A stretch of 64,000 nt of DNA, taken from contig NC_088792.1 in the NCBI RefSeq assembly GCF_011386835.1, positions 115,788,421-115,852,420 of the forward strand, written 5' to 3'. This DNA comes from Chrysemys picta bellii. Lineage: Eukaryota; Chordata; Testudines; Emydidae. The translations under genes were made by a program, and so were the position numbers. Positions 1 to 12,213 of the stretch are shown here, piece after piece. Each line of letters opens with the position of its first letter. Positions within the stretch are counted from its first letter, which is position 1. Below the pieces are notes generated by a model. It was given only the letters and a program-made list of their open reading frames with translations. It had not been told where the DNA came from and did no database searches.

Positions 1-3000
1 TAAGAATTGAGTAAGTGCCCTCAGAATTTGGCTCTGTGTTTGTTTGTAACTCACTGTCTAGAGGCATGTGCAAGTTATCTGATTCATTTAATTGGTAATA
101 GTTCCTGTTCAGTTGCTTGATGCTACAGTTTAATAATTACCAAAGGGCCACAGATCTGATGGGCCTGACTAGTAGAAGACTTCTTCTCTGAGTGAGAAAC
201 TGCAGTAATTTTTTAAATGGGTCCATACTCTGACGGAGGAAAAGATTTAAGTTTCCCCGCTCAACTATCATTTTCCCCAGGTGGGTGTTATAATATAGGG
301 ATCCTTAAGAGACAAGACTGGTCCTCTTGTGACATGGGTTCCTGTGAGCAGCTCAGGATGTGGACTGGGCAAGGCCGGGATCTCTGCTTTGTAGTAGGCA
401 GAGCTGCCTGCACATTGTGTGTTAAGAATAAACATCCATTTGTTGCATAAAGCCATTTACAGCTTGTTTCATTTCCGACACTTATTGGTATAAGTGGTAT
501 TGAAACACCAGTTCCAGCAGACTATAATGTGTCCAAAAGTGTCCTTCACTGAACAGCTTCAATGGAATTGTGTTCAGGGAACAGAGTTGAATTTGGTCTT
601 CCACCTTGTGTGAGTCTCAGTAGATCTTCCTTTTCCTGTAGGGAAAATACAGGGATGTATTCCTGCCTGAAATACAGGGATGGATATATGGAGATGAGCC
701 CACAGCCTTGCTAATAAGTTTAGTCCTCTGAAAATATTTTAAAGATCTGGTCCTGCCACATAGCAAATCTTTGGTGGGGGAAAGAGAAAGTATTATTTTC
801 GTTACTACACGTACTTGAATCAGAACAGAGCCATAATTTATCCTTCTTGCATTACTATGGGCTTTTCTCAGAGACATGAGCTTAATTTGCCTCCTGTAGC
901 AGTTTCAGTAGCAAAACAAATGTTACTATGTGACAAATTACTAACCACGCAGCCAGTTGCAATAGAAATTACATGTTAAACAGTTGTACAAATTGAAGAC
1001 ATTTTTGCAGTCCCTCGAGGACTTATTTATGTATTTATTTTTATGAAATTGTAAAGCTGAGCTGAGTGCAGTGCACATAATGATGTGCTTATGCTGTCGG
1101 ACTTGTGCGATTCTTTATATTCGATACTGGAACTGTTTTCTTTTTTAAAACTAAACGCTTCCTCAGCGCCTGGAGATGGTCATAGGACCTCCCACGGAAT
1201 TCTCGGAGCTGAAATCTACTCTATATCCATGAACAAGGGCACGATCCTGTGAGACACACTCTGGTCCCAGTACAGAAAAGCACTTAAGCACTTGAGCACT
1301 TAAGCACATCAGCCATCCCTTTGTGGTAAGGAGATGAGCTTGGGCTGCATTCCACATCAGACCCAAGATCCAGTAGCTTTTGGACAAGCAGCGGGTGGGA
1401 AGGCCTTACTGTACTGTCTTGATTGCTCCACGTGGGCTAGATTGTGCCTATATCTTACTACCACAAAGATTGCTATAGTGCTCAATTGTTACATGAGGTG
1501 TAGGTGGGGGGGGAGAGGGGAGAATGGGAAGGCTTGTTATGCCCTGTCCTGTCTTGCAATGACTGCAGGGTGAAGGTACAATCTGATCATTTCAGTTTTC
1601 AGTTAAAACGATCTGAAATTTGTGAGTTTCAGCTTAAAAAGTTGGGAGTTTCTGCTGACTTTTTTGCTTTCAGATTTGGGATCCCTTTGAACCGAAACTC
1701 AGGCACTGTGAGCTCCTATTGATCAGAACCAAAGAAAACATTCCCTCCTACAAACCCCTGCAAAGTGAAAGCATTCCCTTTCACAGTTTTATTATTAGCC
1801 TCTTCTTAACAGCATCACTTTCTTCCAAATGTCTTTTGTTGTTGTTGTTGTAGTTGTAAAAAGCATCTTTTTATTCTCAGCTAGTTAAGTAGCGCTGGGT
1901 TCTTCAAAATGAAAATGACACTCAAGCTTCAAAGACTCCTGTACAGTACATTTTTAACACAGCATTTTTAATGAATTCCAGTCACTGGGAAACACCATTA
2001 TCTAGGTCAGATTTTTCTAATATTGTTTTCTGTGGATGCTCGGGCCTGCTGTGCATTCTCTAAAATGAGTTCTCATGTGAAGCCTCCCAGTGTCTGTTAG
2101 AGCTTCATTTTCTCACTGTTTTCTGGTATGACTTACTTAACTACCTGTGTTTTTAAAAAAATGTGCAGACGCTGGAGTTAAGAGGAACCCTGTTTAAGGC
2201 TCAGTCCTACCCTTTCTTTGGGGGAAAAGAACCCCAAATATCTCAGAGTTGTAACTTTATACTATAGATGCTAAATCCTGCTCTGACTTACACCCTGTGC
2301 AAACCCATTGCCTTCAGTGGGCTTGCTTGGATTGTATCAGGGAAGATGCAACCACTGTCAGCACAATTATCTCCTCATCGAGGCAAGTAGGAGTCACTCC
2401 TTTGAAACTAAGGGCAGACTTGGGTCCAATGGCCAAAAGCGTAACACCATTTACGCTGCATCCAGTTCAGTTTTGCCAGATCCGGGCATGCAGATTTGAG
2501 TCTCCATGTCCCTGGTTCTCATAGGTATGGATCAGCTTTTAGCCCATGTATCTCTCGTCCCATGTGAATCTCCAGTTACGTGATTTCTGTCTGCCATCTG
2601 CCTTATGCTGGCTACCCAATCCAGATAGATGTCCAAGCCACTTCACTGGACACATAGGCTAACATTATAAAGTGAAAAATAACCTTCACTTTGAAACATG
2701 GCAACATTTTGCAATTAGCAGCATTTCACAAGATGTCACTTTCAATAATATGCCACATAGACTATGGCATGCTCTCTATTAATTACAGAGGCAGAACATG
2801 CGTTTCATTTTACTGAGTGGCACTGCCATACGTCACAACACGTTGCATTCCCCTTTTACGTTTTTACAATTTCCAGTCTGTTATGTTCTTTCAGATGTGA
2901 TGCTCTGAAACGATTACATAAAATGAGCAATCCAGATTCTGTTGTCAGTTATACAAGTGTAAATGTGGAGTGACTCTGTGGTCTCCACTGCAACTTCAGT

Positions 3001-3699
3001 GGAATCACTCCGGATTTACATTTGTAAAACTGAGAAGAGCCTAGTACCTTATGTTAGTAATTTGTATACAATTGAACTTCAGTTGCATAATGAATAATAT
3101 CTCTGTCACAAACGTAAAAGGGATGAGCCGAATACTTTCCTGTTACATGAGGGCACAGCAGAGGGGTTGTCCCTGTGTAATGAAGGTCAGAACTGGGTGT
3201 AGCTTTAATCCATTCATTGGATTCAGTCTCCGGCCCTCAGGAAGACTACAAATCCACATACCAAGTGATGGATTTTAGCACTGGGAACTTTGAGTTACAG
3301 TATTATTTTTATTTCTCTATTTCAGTAGTTGAAATATGTTTTAAATCACTTGTAGCGTCAGTTCCCTAGTGACTATGCATCTGAGCAGACTCATGTACAT
3401 TGTTTATTACAGTAGCTGCCATGAAATGTGTCCCTGACATGCCTGTTTCAGACAAGAGTAATTAAATGTATTGTACAAAATAATTAAAAGAAGGTAAATT
3501 GGGCACTGCAATTTATCCGTTTATAGCATACAAGAGCAAGGAGTCATTCCATTAAATCAAAAGATGACAAATATAAAACCGATAAAAGGAAATACATTTT
3601 TTACTCAACACACACAACAGGCGGGCCTCATTGCCACAAAATATCATTGAGGTCAAGAGCTTTGAAGGATTCCCAAAAGGTTTAGACATTTAGAATACC
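1..3699. other. No gene seen; probable PCBP3 5' intron or upstream DNA
   Basis: No open frame here resembles a known protein. The region is moderately AT-rich and unrepetitive except for short dispersed modules: CTTAAGCAC repeats near 1285-1315, a short GTT run near 1838-1855, and an imperfect palindrome with CACTCCGGATTTACA-like arms at 2938-3035. Whether it is transcribed as part of PCBP3 cannot be told from the sequence. Confidence 0.6.
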
Positions 3700-3905
3700 C
3701 AGCTGCAATGGTGCTTGTCATCCAGAGATCTCAGAGCACTTTACAGAACAAGATCAGGATCATCATCCTTATTTTACAGGTGGGGAAACTGAGGCACGAC
3801 AGTGCAGTGACTTGCCCACGGTCACCCTGCAGGTCAGTGGCACACCTGGAAATGGAACCAATTCCCCTAGCTCCCAATCCAGCACCCTATAAAATGTATC
3901 ACACT
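3700..3905 (+). repeat. MIR-like SINE fragment
   Basis: The stretch TGGGGAAACTGAGGCACGAC, followed by ACTTGCCCACGGTCACCCTG and a G-rich 'cagtggcacacc' segment, is the characteristic core of MIR-type SINEs. The tRNA-like head and the tail are not clear. It is old and diverged. Confidence 0.7.
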
Positions 3906-3932
3906 GGACTTTCTCACATATTTTATACAGAG

Positions 3933-4610
3933 AGAGCTGGGCAAAAAAAATTTGGACTTTTTTGGCCAAAAAAACCTTTTTTGGCCAAAAAATGCAGATT
4001 CAGGTCGACCAAAACATTTAGCGAATTTGAGTCAATTTCAGCAAGTTGTTTCAATCAAAATGAAAAAAGGGGGGAAAATCAAAAATGCCAAAATGAATTG
4101 TTTCAATATAAGTAATTAAGTATTCATTGGAACAGGTGACTAGATCGCAGCTGGGCACCCTCACTACCCAGCTGGGCGCCCTAACTACCCAGCAATAGAG
4201 TCACTCTCACATTCTCTCTGTCCCCATGACTATTTCAAGTACTCTATACAAAGTAGAACATCTTCAACAGGAGAGGCTGAGAAAAACCCTCCATAGTCCA
4301 ATGGTTGCAGTACTCTCCTGAGAAGGGAGTGACCTGGGTTTAGGTCTCTGCTTCACAGCAGGCCGAGCAGGGATTTTAATCCTGGTCTACCACATCTGGA
4401 ATGAGTGTTCTAACTGCTGGGCACAAGTTCGCCTTTGCCTCAGTTTTGTGAATCTAGCCCTTCATTTCATTTACTTTTGTTAAAAAATGCCTAAAATGAA
4501 ATGAAAATTTTCCAACTTTTCAATTCGATGAAAATTCTAAAAAATTTCTGTTTTGGTTCAACCCAAACCAAACAGTTTTTTTTTCCTGAAACTGCCATCA
4601 AACCGAAGAA
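3933..4610. mobile_element. AGAGCTGG-type hAT MITE, long degraded copy
   Basis: Starts with AGAGCTGGGCAAAAAAAATT and is rich in A/T runs typical of the family whose intact copy lies at 43780-43975. The inner part (about 4285-4440) holds the tRNA-like phrase 'gacctgggtttaggtctctgc' and an inverted partner ('ggattttaatcctggtctaccac') that I also see in the related copy at 28121-28440. The right end lacks a clear terminal inverted repeat, so boundaries are approximate. Confidence 0.5.
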
Positions 4611-4781
4611 GCAGCACTACTTTTAATCTCTGTGGCTTGTGTTAATTCTGTTTAATCTTTCATCATGTTAAACAAAAGTCAGTTTGTCCTTTCCTGGGGC
4701 CATTGCAACATGTGAATCAATGCAAAGATAGTTGCAGGGGTTCTCATTTAGAGGCATTCATTCATAATCCAGTATGACATG

Positions 4782-5937
4782 TAGGGTGACCAGATGTCCT
4801 GATTTTATCGGGACTGTCCTGATATTTACTTGTTTGTCCCACGTCCCAACCGACATTTGGTGGGGATGCAATTTGTCCAGATATTTTGCCTCCGCTCCAG
4901 CGCACAGATGGAGCCCAGAGGGGGCTCGCGCCCCCCCTCGCCCCAACTCCGCCCCCTCCATCCCCCATTGGATCCCTCCCCAAATCTCCACCCTGGCCCC
5001 ACCTCTTCCACAAGCGCTGAAGGGAGGGGGGAGGTGGAGACGGAGCGGAGGCAACCTGGGCGGGCCGTGGAGCTTCCGGCGGGTTCTCAGCCCCATGGAG
5101 GGTGGTGGGAAGCTCACTCTGCGTGGTGGGGATGGAGAGCGGGAGGGGGTTAGGTATACAGAGGCGGGAGGCCTGAATGAAGTTGGCATACAGAGGGGGG
5201 GCTGGAGAGTTGGGCGGCAGCAGGCTGGCTGTGCCTCAGGGCTGGGTTTAGGTGGAGCTGGATGCACAAGGAGTGGGGCGGGCACGAGACACGCTGCACG
5301 AGCGACCCTGGCCTTCCCTGCCCAGCCCCTTCTGTGCGCGTGGGCCAGAGCGAGCCCTGCTGCCTCCCGCGCTGGCCGCTCAGACGTGTGTGTCCCCAAC
5401 GGCCGCTTCCATTGGTTCCGGCATCGCCCCGCGACAAAGGCTGCCACAGCAGCACGGGCCCGCACCCCTGCGTGCCATGGTGGAGGTGAACACCGGCTAC
5501 CCCCGCTCCCTGGTGGGGGTGCTGAAAATCGCCCGCCTGGAACGAGGACAGGCTGGCCGGGCCGGGGGCGGGCTGTGTCTGTGCTGGGCTGGGCAGGCTG
5601 AGAGATCCGCAGCGCCCCACTGGTCGGAGCGCCGTCTGCTAAAACCCACTGAAGTAAATGAAGTGTCCTAGGGGCTTTAATGGGCTTTAGGTCAGTCCTT
5701 GAACGGGCAGAGACGGGGCCAATGTGGCCGCGGGAAGTTTTGCAGAAGTACATTTTGGCATGGAGAACATAGCAACATGTTGACCACATGCTAAAATAAC
5801 AATGGAGCCCCACCAATTTTTCCTATGCTCCGGCGGCTTTTTTTTTTTTTCCTCCGCTGCTGGCTGATTATTTTTTTTGCCCCCCTCCACCTTCCCCCCG
5901 CGTCCTGATATTTTACCTCTGTGATCTGGTCACCCTA
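4782..5937. mobile_element. hAT-like non-autonomous DNA transposon, 1156 bp, GC-rich core
   Basis: Terminal inverted repeats TAGGGTGACCAGATGTCC and GATCTGGTCACCCTA are flanked by a perfect 8-bp duplication ATGACATG (4774-4781 and 5938-5945), the hAT signature. The core (about 4890-5620) is very GC- and CpG-rich and stays open on both strands for hundreds of codons. The frames have biased, low-complexity composition and no recognisable domain, so I treat them as non-coding. No transposase is present. The segment 5640-5790 is less GC-rich and may be captured sequence. Confidence 0.88.
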
Positions 5938-5945
5938 ATGACATG

Positions 5946-6626
5946 TTCCCTTCATGCCACTACCTCAGTTATTTACACCAAACATCTGAACTGTCAATTC
6001 TCCATACACTAAGCAGAATTAATATTGCAACAGCACATTATCAGTAGGGAAAACTTACCATAGCAGTAATGTGGTGTTGTGGTAATGTTCTTGGTCGGCA
6101 TGAAAGGAAGAGCTATGGTAGCCCGTATGAACAGATACATTTCTGTAGTCAGAAAAAAATGTTACACAGATCACACAAAATTGAATTAAGAATTCTAATA
6201 GCTAATAAAACAAGTGTGTGTTTTTCTTAAGCAGTTCTTGGGAAGGGGATTGTTTTCTGCTAAATAAATAAAACAGGCTAGCAGAAAATTGGCCTTTGCA
6301 TGGGAAAGACTATAAATGCAAGCATAATTTTCTTTTTAGAAAGTGGTTCATTTCTGGTAGGGTATTTCCTATAATCACAGAAGTGTTAAAGCTTCACAGC
6401 ATTATAACTGTGTATATTTGCTAGATGGTGGTGTCGTTCCCTAATGGAAAACAGCAAATCAGTTGTAAATAGGTCAAAGCAAAGAGTCAGTAAAGGATAG
6501 TTTTACGATAAAGATCAGTGACGAGAAATACGTCAGAGAAATATAATGTTATTTGATGTCAGAATAAGAATATAGACCAGGGTTGTGTGAGATCAACACC
6601 AGGCAGAAAGCCCACTGGGATGTTTC
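5946..6626. other. No feature recognised
   Basis: AT-rich sequence between two transposon insertions. I see no coding potential and no repeat I can name. Confidence 0.5.
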
Positions 6627-6629
6627 TTA

Positions 6630-6914
6630 GGGTACGTCTATACCCAGCCGCTAGTTCGGCGGCTGGCAATCAAACTTCTGGGTTCGACTTATCGCGTCTT
6701 GTCTGGACGCGATAAGTCGAACCCGGAAGTGCTCGCCGTCGACTGCGGTACTCCAGCTCGGCGGGAGGAGTACCGCGGAGTCGACGGGGAGCCTGCCTGC
6801 CGCGTGTGGACCGAGGTAAGTTAGAACTAAGGTACTTCGAACTTCAGCTACGTTATTCACGTAGCTGAAGTTGCGTACCTTAGTTCGATTTGGGGGTTTA
6901 GTGTAGACCAAGCC
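6630..6914. mobile_element. PIF/Harbinger-like MITE with serial hairpins
   Basis: Ends GGGTACGTCTATAC and GTGTAGACCAAGCC are imperfect inverted repeats flanked by TTA (6627-6629, 6915-6917), the 3-bp duplication typical of PIF/Harbinger. Inside are consecutive hairpins: CAGCCGC/GCGGCTG near the left, a long one around GGTTCGACTTATCGCGTC, one with GTCGAC arms, and one around CTTCAGCTACGT near the right. There is no coding capacity. A relative lies at 54424-54748. Confidence 0.8.
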
Positions 6915-6917
6915 TTA

Positions 6918-8350
6918 GATTCCCTGCTGCTACTTGCTGCATAGCTTTGTTAATCTTTCCAATGACAATGTTCCAGTTCTGGAGCACACAAGCAATGCTG
7001 GTGCAGAATTTTCCTGAAATTGTCACCTGCCTAATAGTGATGCAAGAATCCCACAGCCTGAACTTTTGAAAGCAAGAAGTTTAGCAGTGAGTTTGTCACT
7101 GGTGTCTCATAGTTTGAAGTGATTGAGGAAAATGCTGGTCAGAAGTCCCATTTTCACAAGGTGTACAAAGAGTGGAATTGTTACAAAACCTAAATAAAAC
7201 TGACAGTCCCAAGTAGTTTTTAACTCTGTGAATGGTAGATATATTATTTGTCAATTGGAATACTTACATTAAAATAAGACTTGATGAAACATTATACACT
7301 GAGGTCACAATTTTGCATCTGATCCAGGGAGCACAACAATAAAAGTAGAACATTTCTACAACATAGAAATAAGTGAACATTAGCCACCAAGAAATTGGGC
7401 ATTTAAATTGGCCCTTACCGTTTGGGTTTGTATGGCTGGCTATGGCACAGAAATGAAAGTGATGGTGCATCTGTGGCGGATGATCTCTTCCTAGCATCAG
7501 ATACTGGAAAGATGTCTGTGCTGCTTTTAGTAGATGTATTGCTATTCTTTGACATCCTTGGTCACGAGGTTTTGTTGTTTCACCTGCAATGCAGCTCCTT
7601 ACTCAATTCAAACATGTAGGGTGAACTGTCACCACTGTGCAGCCAGCCAGCACAAGTCCCATTTATGCCTTTATTTTGAAAGTATAAGAGGGACTTAAGG
7701 CTTTTGCTGGGCCTCCGCCCAAGGAGAATTTCAACTGAGGTGAATTGCACTGTGTCTGACGCAGTAACTGTGAGTGGGTTTGTATTTCAGTAAGTACCCA
7801 TCTCTAATTATCTTCCTCCTTAGCCCTTGTTACTGAAAAGGTAGTGCGTCAGGAAGCATCTATAGAAATGGGGGCTTTTTTAGTGTCAATGTTTGAAGGT
7901 AGAACAATCCTCTTCTTCTCAATCCTCTGTTAGTTCCATAAACATTCAATTTAGTCTTTTCGTATGTAAATTAAGTGTCATTAAAGCCCAGCTGTGGTGC
8001 TGGAGTTGTTTTTATTTGAATACATTTTATATGTACTCAAGACAACATGGAAGGTACTTTATATCAGTTTATTAAAGGTTACCATGCTTCCCGAAGCATA
8101 TTGACTTGGACATGTCTCACCGGTGACATTTCAAGATCAAGACCTTTGAGGTACAGTGTGTAGAACAAAATGTTAGGATTCTTGGGTTCTTACCTTTTGA
8201 GTCATTCATTTAGATGGTTGAAACTGTGCCAAGTGAATCTACTAAGGGTTATATCCTGCCCTCTGCAATACTGGTGTGCGGGGGCAGGAGCCATATAGAG
8301 AACCATGTCTGTCTCTTTCCACGGCCAGCCCTCCTCCAATGTAAGCCAGG
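6918..8350. other. No feature recognised
   Basis: Unassigned, mostly AT-rich sequence. Open frames here are short and resemble no known protein. No repeat family recognised. Confidence 0.5.
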
Positions 8351-8353
8351 TTA

Positions 8354-8570
8354 GGTCTACACAGGAAAAATACATTGTGCTGGAAAATGTGTTTAACTAA
8401 CATGATGATAAACACAATTTTGCCCTTAGTGTGGACAAAGACAGGTGTGTTTAAAAATGTCTGAGCTGGTAGCGGGTCAACTCTTGCTCATGTTATAGGC
8501 ATAGTTGTGTTTAACGTTGTGTTAATTAACACATTTTCTCACACAATGCCTTTTCCCAGTACCGACACAA
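8354..8570. mobile_element. Palindromic MITE, probable Harbinger-like
   Basis: Begins GGTCTACACAGG after TTA. The left arm (GGAAAATGTGTTTAACTAAC region) is matched in inverted orientation near 8525-8555 (TTAATTAACACATTTTCTCA). The outer right end is decayed, so the boundary is approximate. Confidence 0.55.
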
Positions 8571-8622
8571 CCCACAGGAGTAGGTGCTCTCTCTGGTACT
8601 CATGAGCATTCTAGGAGACATG

Positions 8623-8897
8623 GGGTATGTCTATACTGCAGTTAGACACCTGCAACTGGCCCATGCTGTCTGACTCAGGCTCATGGGGCTTGGGTTGCAG
8701 AGCTGTTTAAACTGCAGTGTAGGCTTCCAGGCTCTGGCTGGAGCCTGGTCTCTAGGACACTGTGAGGTGGGAGGACCCTGCAGCCTGAGCCCAGAAATAT
8801 ACACTGCAATTAAACAGCCTTGCAGCCTGAGCTCTGCAAGCCCAAATCAGCTGGCATGGGCCAGCCACAGGTGTCTAATTGCAGTATGGACATACCC
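8623..8897. mobile_element. Palindromic MITE with 3-bp target duplication
   Basis: Inverted ends GGGTATGTCTATACTGCAGT and rc-matching ATTGCAGTATGGACATACCC extend about 25 bp with few mismatches. ATG flanks both sides (8620-8622, 8898-8900). The interior keeps further inverted matches (CAGCCTGAGC, CTGTTTAAACTGCAG versus GCAATTAAACAG). The 3-bp duplication and GGG/CCC ends suggest a Harbinger-type element. The overlapping 179-codon open frame is not a gene. Confidence 0.75.
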
Positions 8898-9370
8898 ATG
8901 GAGAGCCAACAGGTTAGCGCTTAGGCCATGTCCCCAAAGAGCACAGTCTGCAGCTTACAGTGAGTGTCCAGCTCTTCCCTGCATTCAGAGGGGAAGCAAA
9001 GGGCACTCCAGATTGTGTTTCCCTCCACCCTGCCCCACCAAGAAGAATCCTGCCTTGGCCAGCAGAGTTCTTAGAGAGGAGAATGCAAAAGGCAGCCTCA
9101 CTGTACCATTCACGGCAGGGCTTAGACCTAAGGCTTTGTCTGCATTAGGAACATTACCCTGTCAGCAATGGGGACTTATTATTACCCATAATTCACCACT
9201 GGTAAGGCTCCCCTGGTGGTAGCAGTTGGGGAATGAACTCTAACGTAGGTAGGGGAAAGGCATTTTTACCATTGTGTTATAGGGCTACACAACAAGGTGA
9301 TGATAAATTGCCAGAGTCCTGTCTACACTAAAGCTCCACCATTGCTGTAACTGATAGAGGATTATGAGTC
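8898..9370. mobile_element. Remnants of small GTCTACACTA-type MITEs
   Basis: Three partial ends lie in a row: TTAGGCCATGTCC near 8920, AAGGCTTTGTCTGCATTAGG near 9130, and GTCCTGTCTACACTAAAG near 9317. They resemble left ends of Harbinger-like MITEs common in this window, but complete elements cannot be delimited. Confidence 0.4.
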
Positions 9371-10000
9371 CCAATTTTGTTAGTTTAGAGACAGACTCTT
9401 GTTTTTAGCTTTAGATTCTAGTTTCACGTCCATTTGGTCATGTATAGGAAGTTGTGCTAACCTATCACAGTAAACAATCTGAATAGAATTCTTAAAAGTA
9501 ATGAAGAAAGTAAAGGAATTTTATCCATTACCAAACACAGATTTTCCAAGCATTTGACACTGTATATACAATTTTCTGGTCCCAATTCCCTTTTTGCAGA
9601 TGCAGCATCATTATGTTCAATGGTCACATCCAGGCTGAGTTAAGTGTGTACACTTTCTCCTTCCTGTTTGCCATGATTATAATATCAAAGGTAAATTGTG
9701 AAGAAGAAACAATTTAATTTGCCCTGCACTACTCTTTTGTGAGGTACGATGATGGCTGAATAAACTGTTTTGGTTTTTTTTAATATATATATAAAGCATT
9801 TTGCTGCTTTTTTTTTCTTCCTTTAGAATATCAGATCCCTCACTTTCCTGGAAGTTCTTAGCAAAGGTTGGAGAATCTGAGCTGTGATGTCACACCAGTC
9901 TTTACCCTGAGCTATAACTATCCTCCCCAGCTATGGGAGGAGCAGGTGTTAATTTTTAGACAATCTAAATCACAGAATCCGTTCCTAAACCAGAATCTGA
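9371..10000. other. No feature recognised
   Basis: AT-rich unassigned sequence with T-rich runs near 9775 and 9810 and a short TA run at about 9784-9792. Confidence 0.5.
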
Positions 10001-10247
10001 GGGTTTGTCTCCATGGGGAAATTGAGCAGAATAAATATACTCCCCATGTAGACATTCTATTCTGAAATAAAATTGTTTTATTCCAAAATAATCATTCCAC
10101 TTTGGAAATGAATTAAGCTAAACTGAGTTAAGGCCACCTTTATTCCAAATGAGTGTGTCTAGGCAGGGGCATAATCAATTTAAACTATTCTGGTTTAAAT
10201 TCACACCTTTCCTTAATCCAGATTAGTTTCCCTGTGCAGACAAGCCC
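10001..10247. mobile_element. Palindromic MITE
   Basis: Ends GGGTTTGTCTCCATGGGGAA and TTTCCCTGTGCAGACAAGCC form imperfect inverted repeats. The interior is AT-rich with TTATTCCAAAATAATCATTC-type inverted motifs. No clear target duplication remains. Confidence 0.7.
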
Positions 10248-10480
10248 TTGATTGTCTAAGAATTACCATCAGTTGTGGCAAGAGATGGGAGAATTGCAGC
10301 TCAAGTTACAACCTCATGCGACATCACTACTGTTTAAAATCTTGTCAAGGAATTCCAGCTAACATAAAATAAATAAACACATCAGAACATTAAAAAACCC
10401 CTCAATTAATGCAGTTTTTATACACCCTAAAGAAATAGCAAGACACACAATGTTTTCACTTTGCAGTTCACCCTTAAGGG

Positions 10481-10730
10481 CAGGGCCGGCTCCAGCTTTT
10501 TTGCGGCCCCAAGCGGCGAAGAAAAAAAAAAAAAGAAAAGCCCGAGTGAGCGGAGCGATTGAGCTGCCACCGAAGTGCCGCCGAAGAGGAAGCAAGGCAC
10601 TGAAGGACCCGCCGCCGAATTGCTGCCGCAGACCCGGACATGCCGCCCCAACAACGGACGGACATGCCACCCCTTTCTATTGGCCGCCCCAGGCACCTGC
10701 TTCCTTCGCTGGTGCCTGAAGCCGGCCCTG
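10481..10730. mobile_element. hAT MITE with perfect 8-bp target duplication
   Basis: Terminal inverted repeats CAGGGCCGGCTCCAG and GAAGCCGGCCCTG are flanked by CTTAAGGG at 10473-10480 and 10731-10738. The 250-bp body is GC-rich with an internal A run; the open frames through it on both strands are chance. The intact duplication and ends suggest it is fairly young. Confidence 0.92.
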
Positions 10731-10738
10731 CTTAAGGG

Positions 10739-11383
10739 TCTGAAACAGCCCCCTTAAGCATACATATATCAAGAGCCATTGAGAAACAACCTAATGTTCA
10801 CAATCACAAGCTGAACGTCAGCTGCCTAAAGGCAAATGACTTTAGGTTTGTAAGAACACTGAAGAGACAATATTATCTGTAATAAGTCTTAATTGGCTGT
10901 GATGGATTTACACTGACTTTTCATTTCACTAATTGACTGTATAACATTGAACATCTATCTCATACCAAATTAATCTTCTGCTTATGGGTTTTTGAAATGA
11001 GGATGTACTCATAGATCTTCAATTTATCTAAGCCCAGGCATTCAAGCAGCTTTTCAGTTGGAAGGGTCTGATCCAGCTCCCACTTAAGTAGTAGTAGCAA
11101 AGTCCATTTATTCGTGACTGAATACTGGTGACGACATAGAAACCTTCTCAAGCCATCTCTAACATGGCACTCTAAGCAGCTGACACTCCCATTAAAGGTA
11201 ATAGTAGAACTCCTATTGATTTCACTGGGAGAAATATTGGGACCGAGGTTCCAGCTTCCAGACATTTATAATTTGGATATAAAAAATGGGGCCTGGAAGA
11301 CACTTGTCAGAGAAGTTTTTAACCCCAGAAAATTGGTTTCAATCCATTTTCCAAAAATGTGGTCACCTATTTAAAACAGAATT
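10739..11383. other. No feature recognised
   Basis: Unassigned AT-rich sequence between a hAT insertion and a CR1 element. The 101-codon reverse frame near 10960-11265 resembles no family I know. Confidence 0.5.
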
Positions 11384-11474
11384 ATAGAATCATAGAAATG
11401 TAGGACTGGAGGGATCTCAGTACGTCATCTAGTCCAGTCCTCTGCACTGAAGCAGGACTAAAGATTATCTAGAC

Positions 11475-12213
11475 CAGGGGTGGGCAAATGTTTTGGCCTG
11501 AGGGCCGCATTGGGTTTCCGAAATTGTATGGAGGGCCGGTTAGGGGATGCTGTGCTTCACCAAACAGCCAGGCATGGCCCAGCCTCTGCCCCCTATCCAC
11601 CCCCCCACCTGCATCTCACCCCCTGACGGCCCCACCGGGACTCCTGCCCCATCCATGCCCCCACCCTGTTCCCTGTCCCCTGACTGCCCCTGGAACCCCT
11701 GCCCCTGACTGCCCCTGCCATCCCATCCAACCCCCCCTCTCCTTCCTGACTGCCCCCCCTAGGATCCCTGCCCCCATTCAACCCCCCTATTCCCCGCCCT
11801 CTGACCCCCCCAACCCCTATCCACACCCCTGCCCCCTGACCACCACCCCGAACTCCGCTGCCCTCTATCCAACCCCCCTGCTCCCTGCCCCCTTTCCATG
11901 CTGCCTGGAGCACTGGCGGCTGGCGCCGCTACAGCCGCGCCTCCCAGAGCACCAGGATATGCAGCCGCGCTGCCCAGCTGGAGCCAGCCACGCCACTGCG
12001 CAGCACAGAGCACCAGGTCAGGCCGGGCTCTGCAGCTGCGCTGCCCGGCAAGAGCAAGCAGCCCCGTCACCCAGAGCATTGCACCGGCGACGGGGCGAGC
12101 TGGGGCTGCAGGAGAGGAGGAACAGCGGGGGAGGGGCTGGGGGCTAGCCTACCCGGCCAGGAGCTCAGGGGCCGGGCAGGACGGTCCCACGGGCCGTAGT
12201 TTGCCCACCTCTG
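11475..12213. mobile_element. hAT non-autonomous element inserted in CR1, 739 bp
   Basis: Ends CAGGGGTGGGCAAATG and GTTTGCCCACCTCTG are inverted repeats flanked by a perfect 8-bp duplication ATCTAGAC (11467-11474, 12214-12221). The duplicated bases belong to the surrounding CR1, proving insertion after CR1 arrived. The body is C-rich on the + strand, with many CCCCTG-type repeats, giving long but meaningless open frames on both strands. Confidence 0.93.

Noticed and set aside
1334..1573. Short overlapping frames near the left edge as exons
   Set aside because: No splice-site context or family resemblance; overlapping frames on both strands are equally open.
4758..5816. 352-codon reverse and 275-codon forward open frames
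   Set aside because: They lie inside a hAT-like element with intact ends and target duplication. The composition is GC-driven (Pro, Arg, Ala, Gly rich) with no domain.
8683..9222. 179-codon forward frame
   Set aside because: It runs through a palindromic MITE and MITE remnants; no protein resemblance.
11488..12147. 219-codon Pro-rich forward frame
   Set aside because: It lies inside the hAT element 11475-12213. The Pro runs come from CCCCTG repeats, and the opposite strand is equally open.
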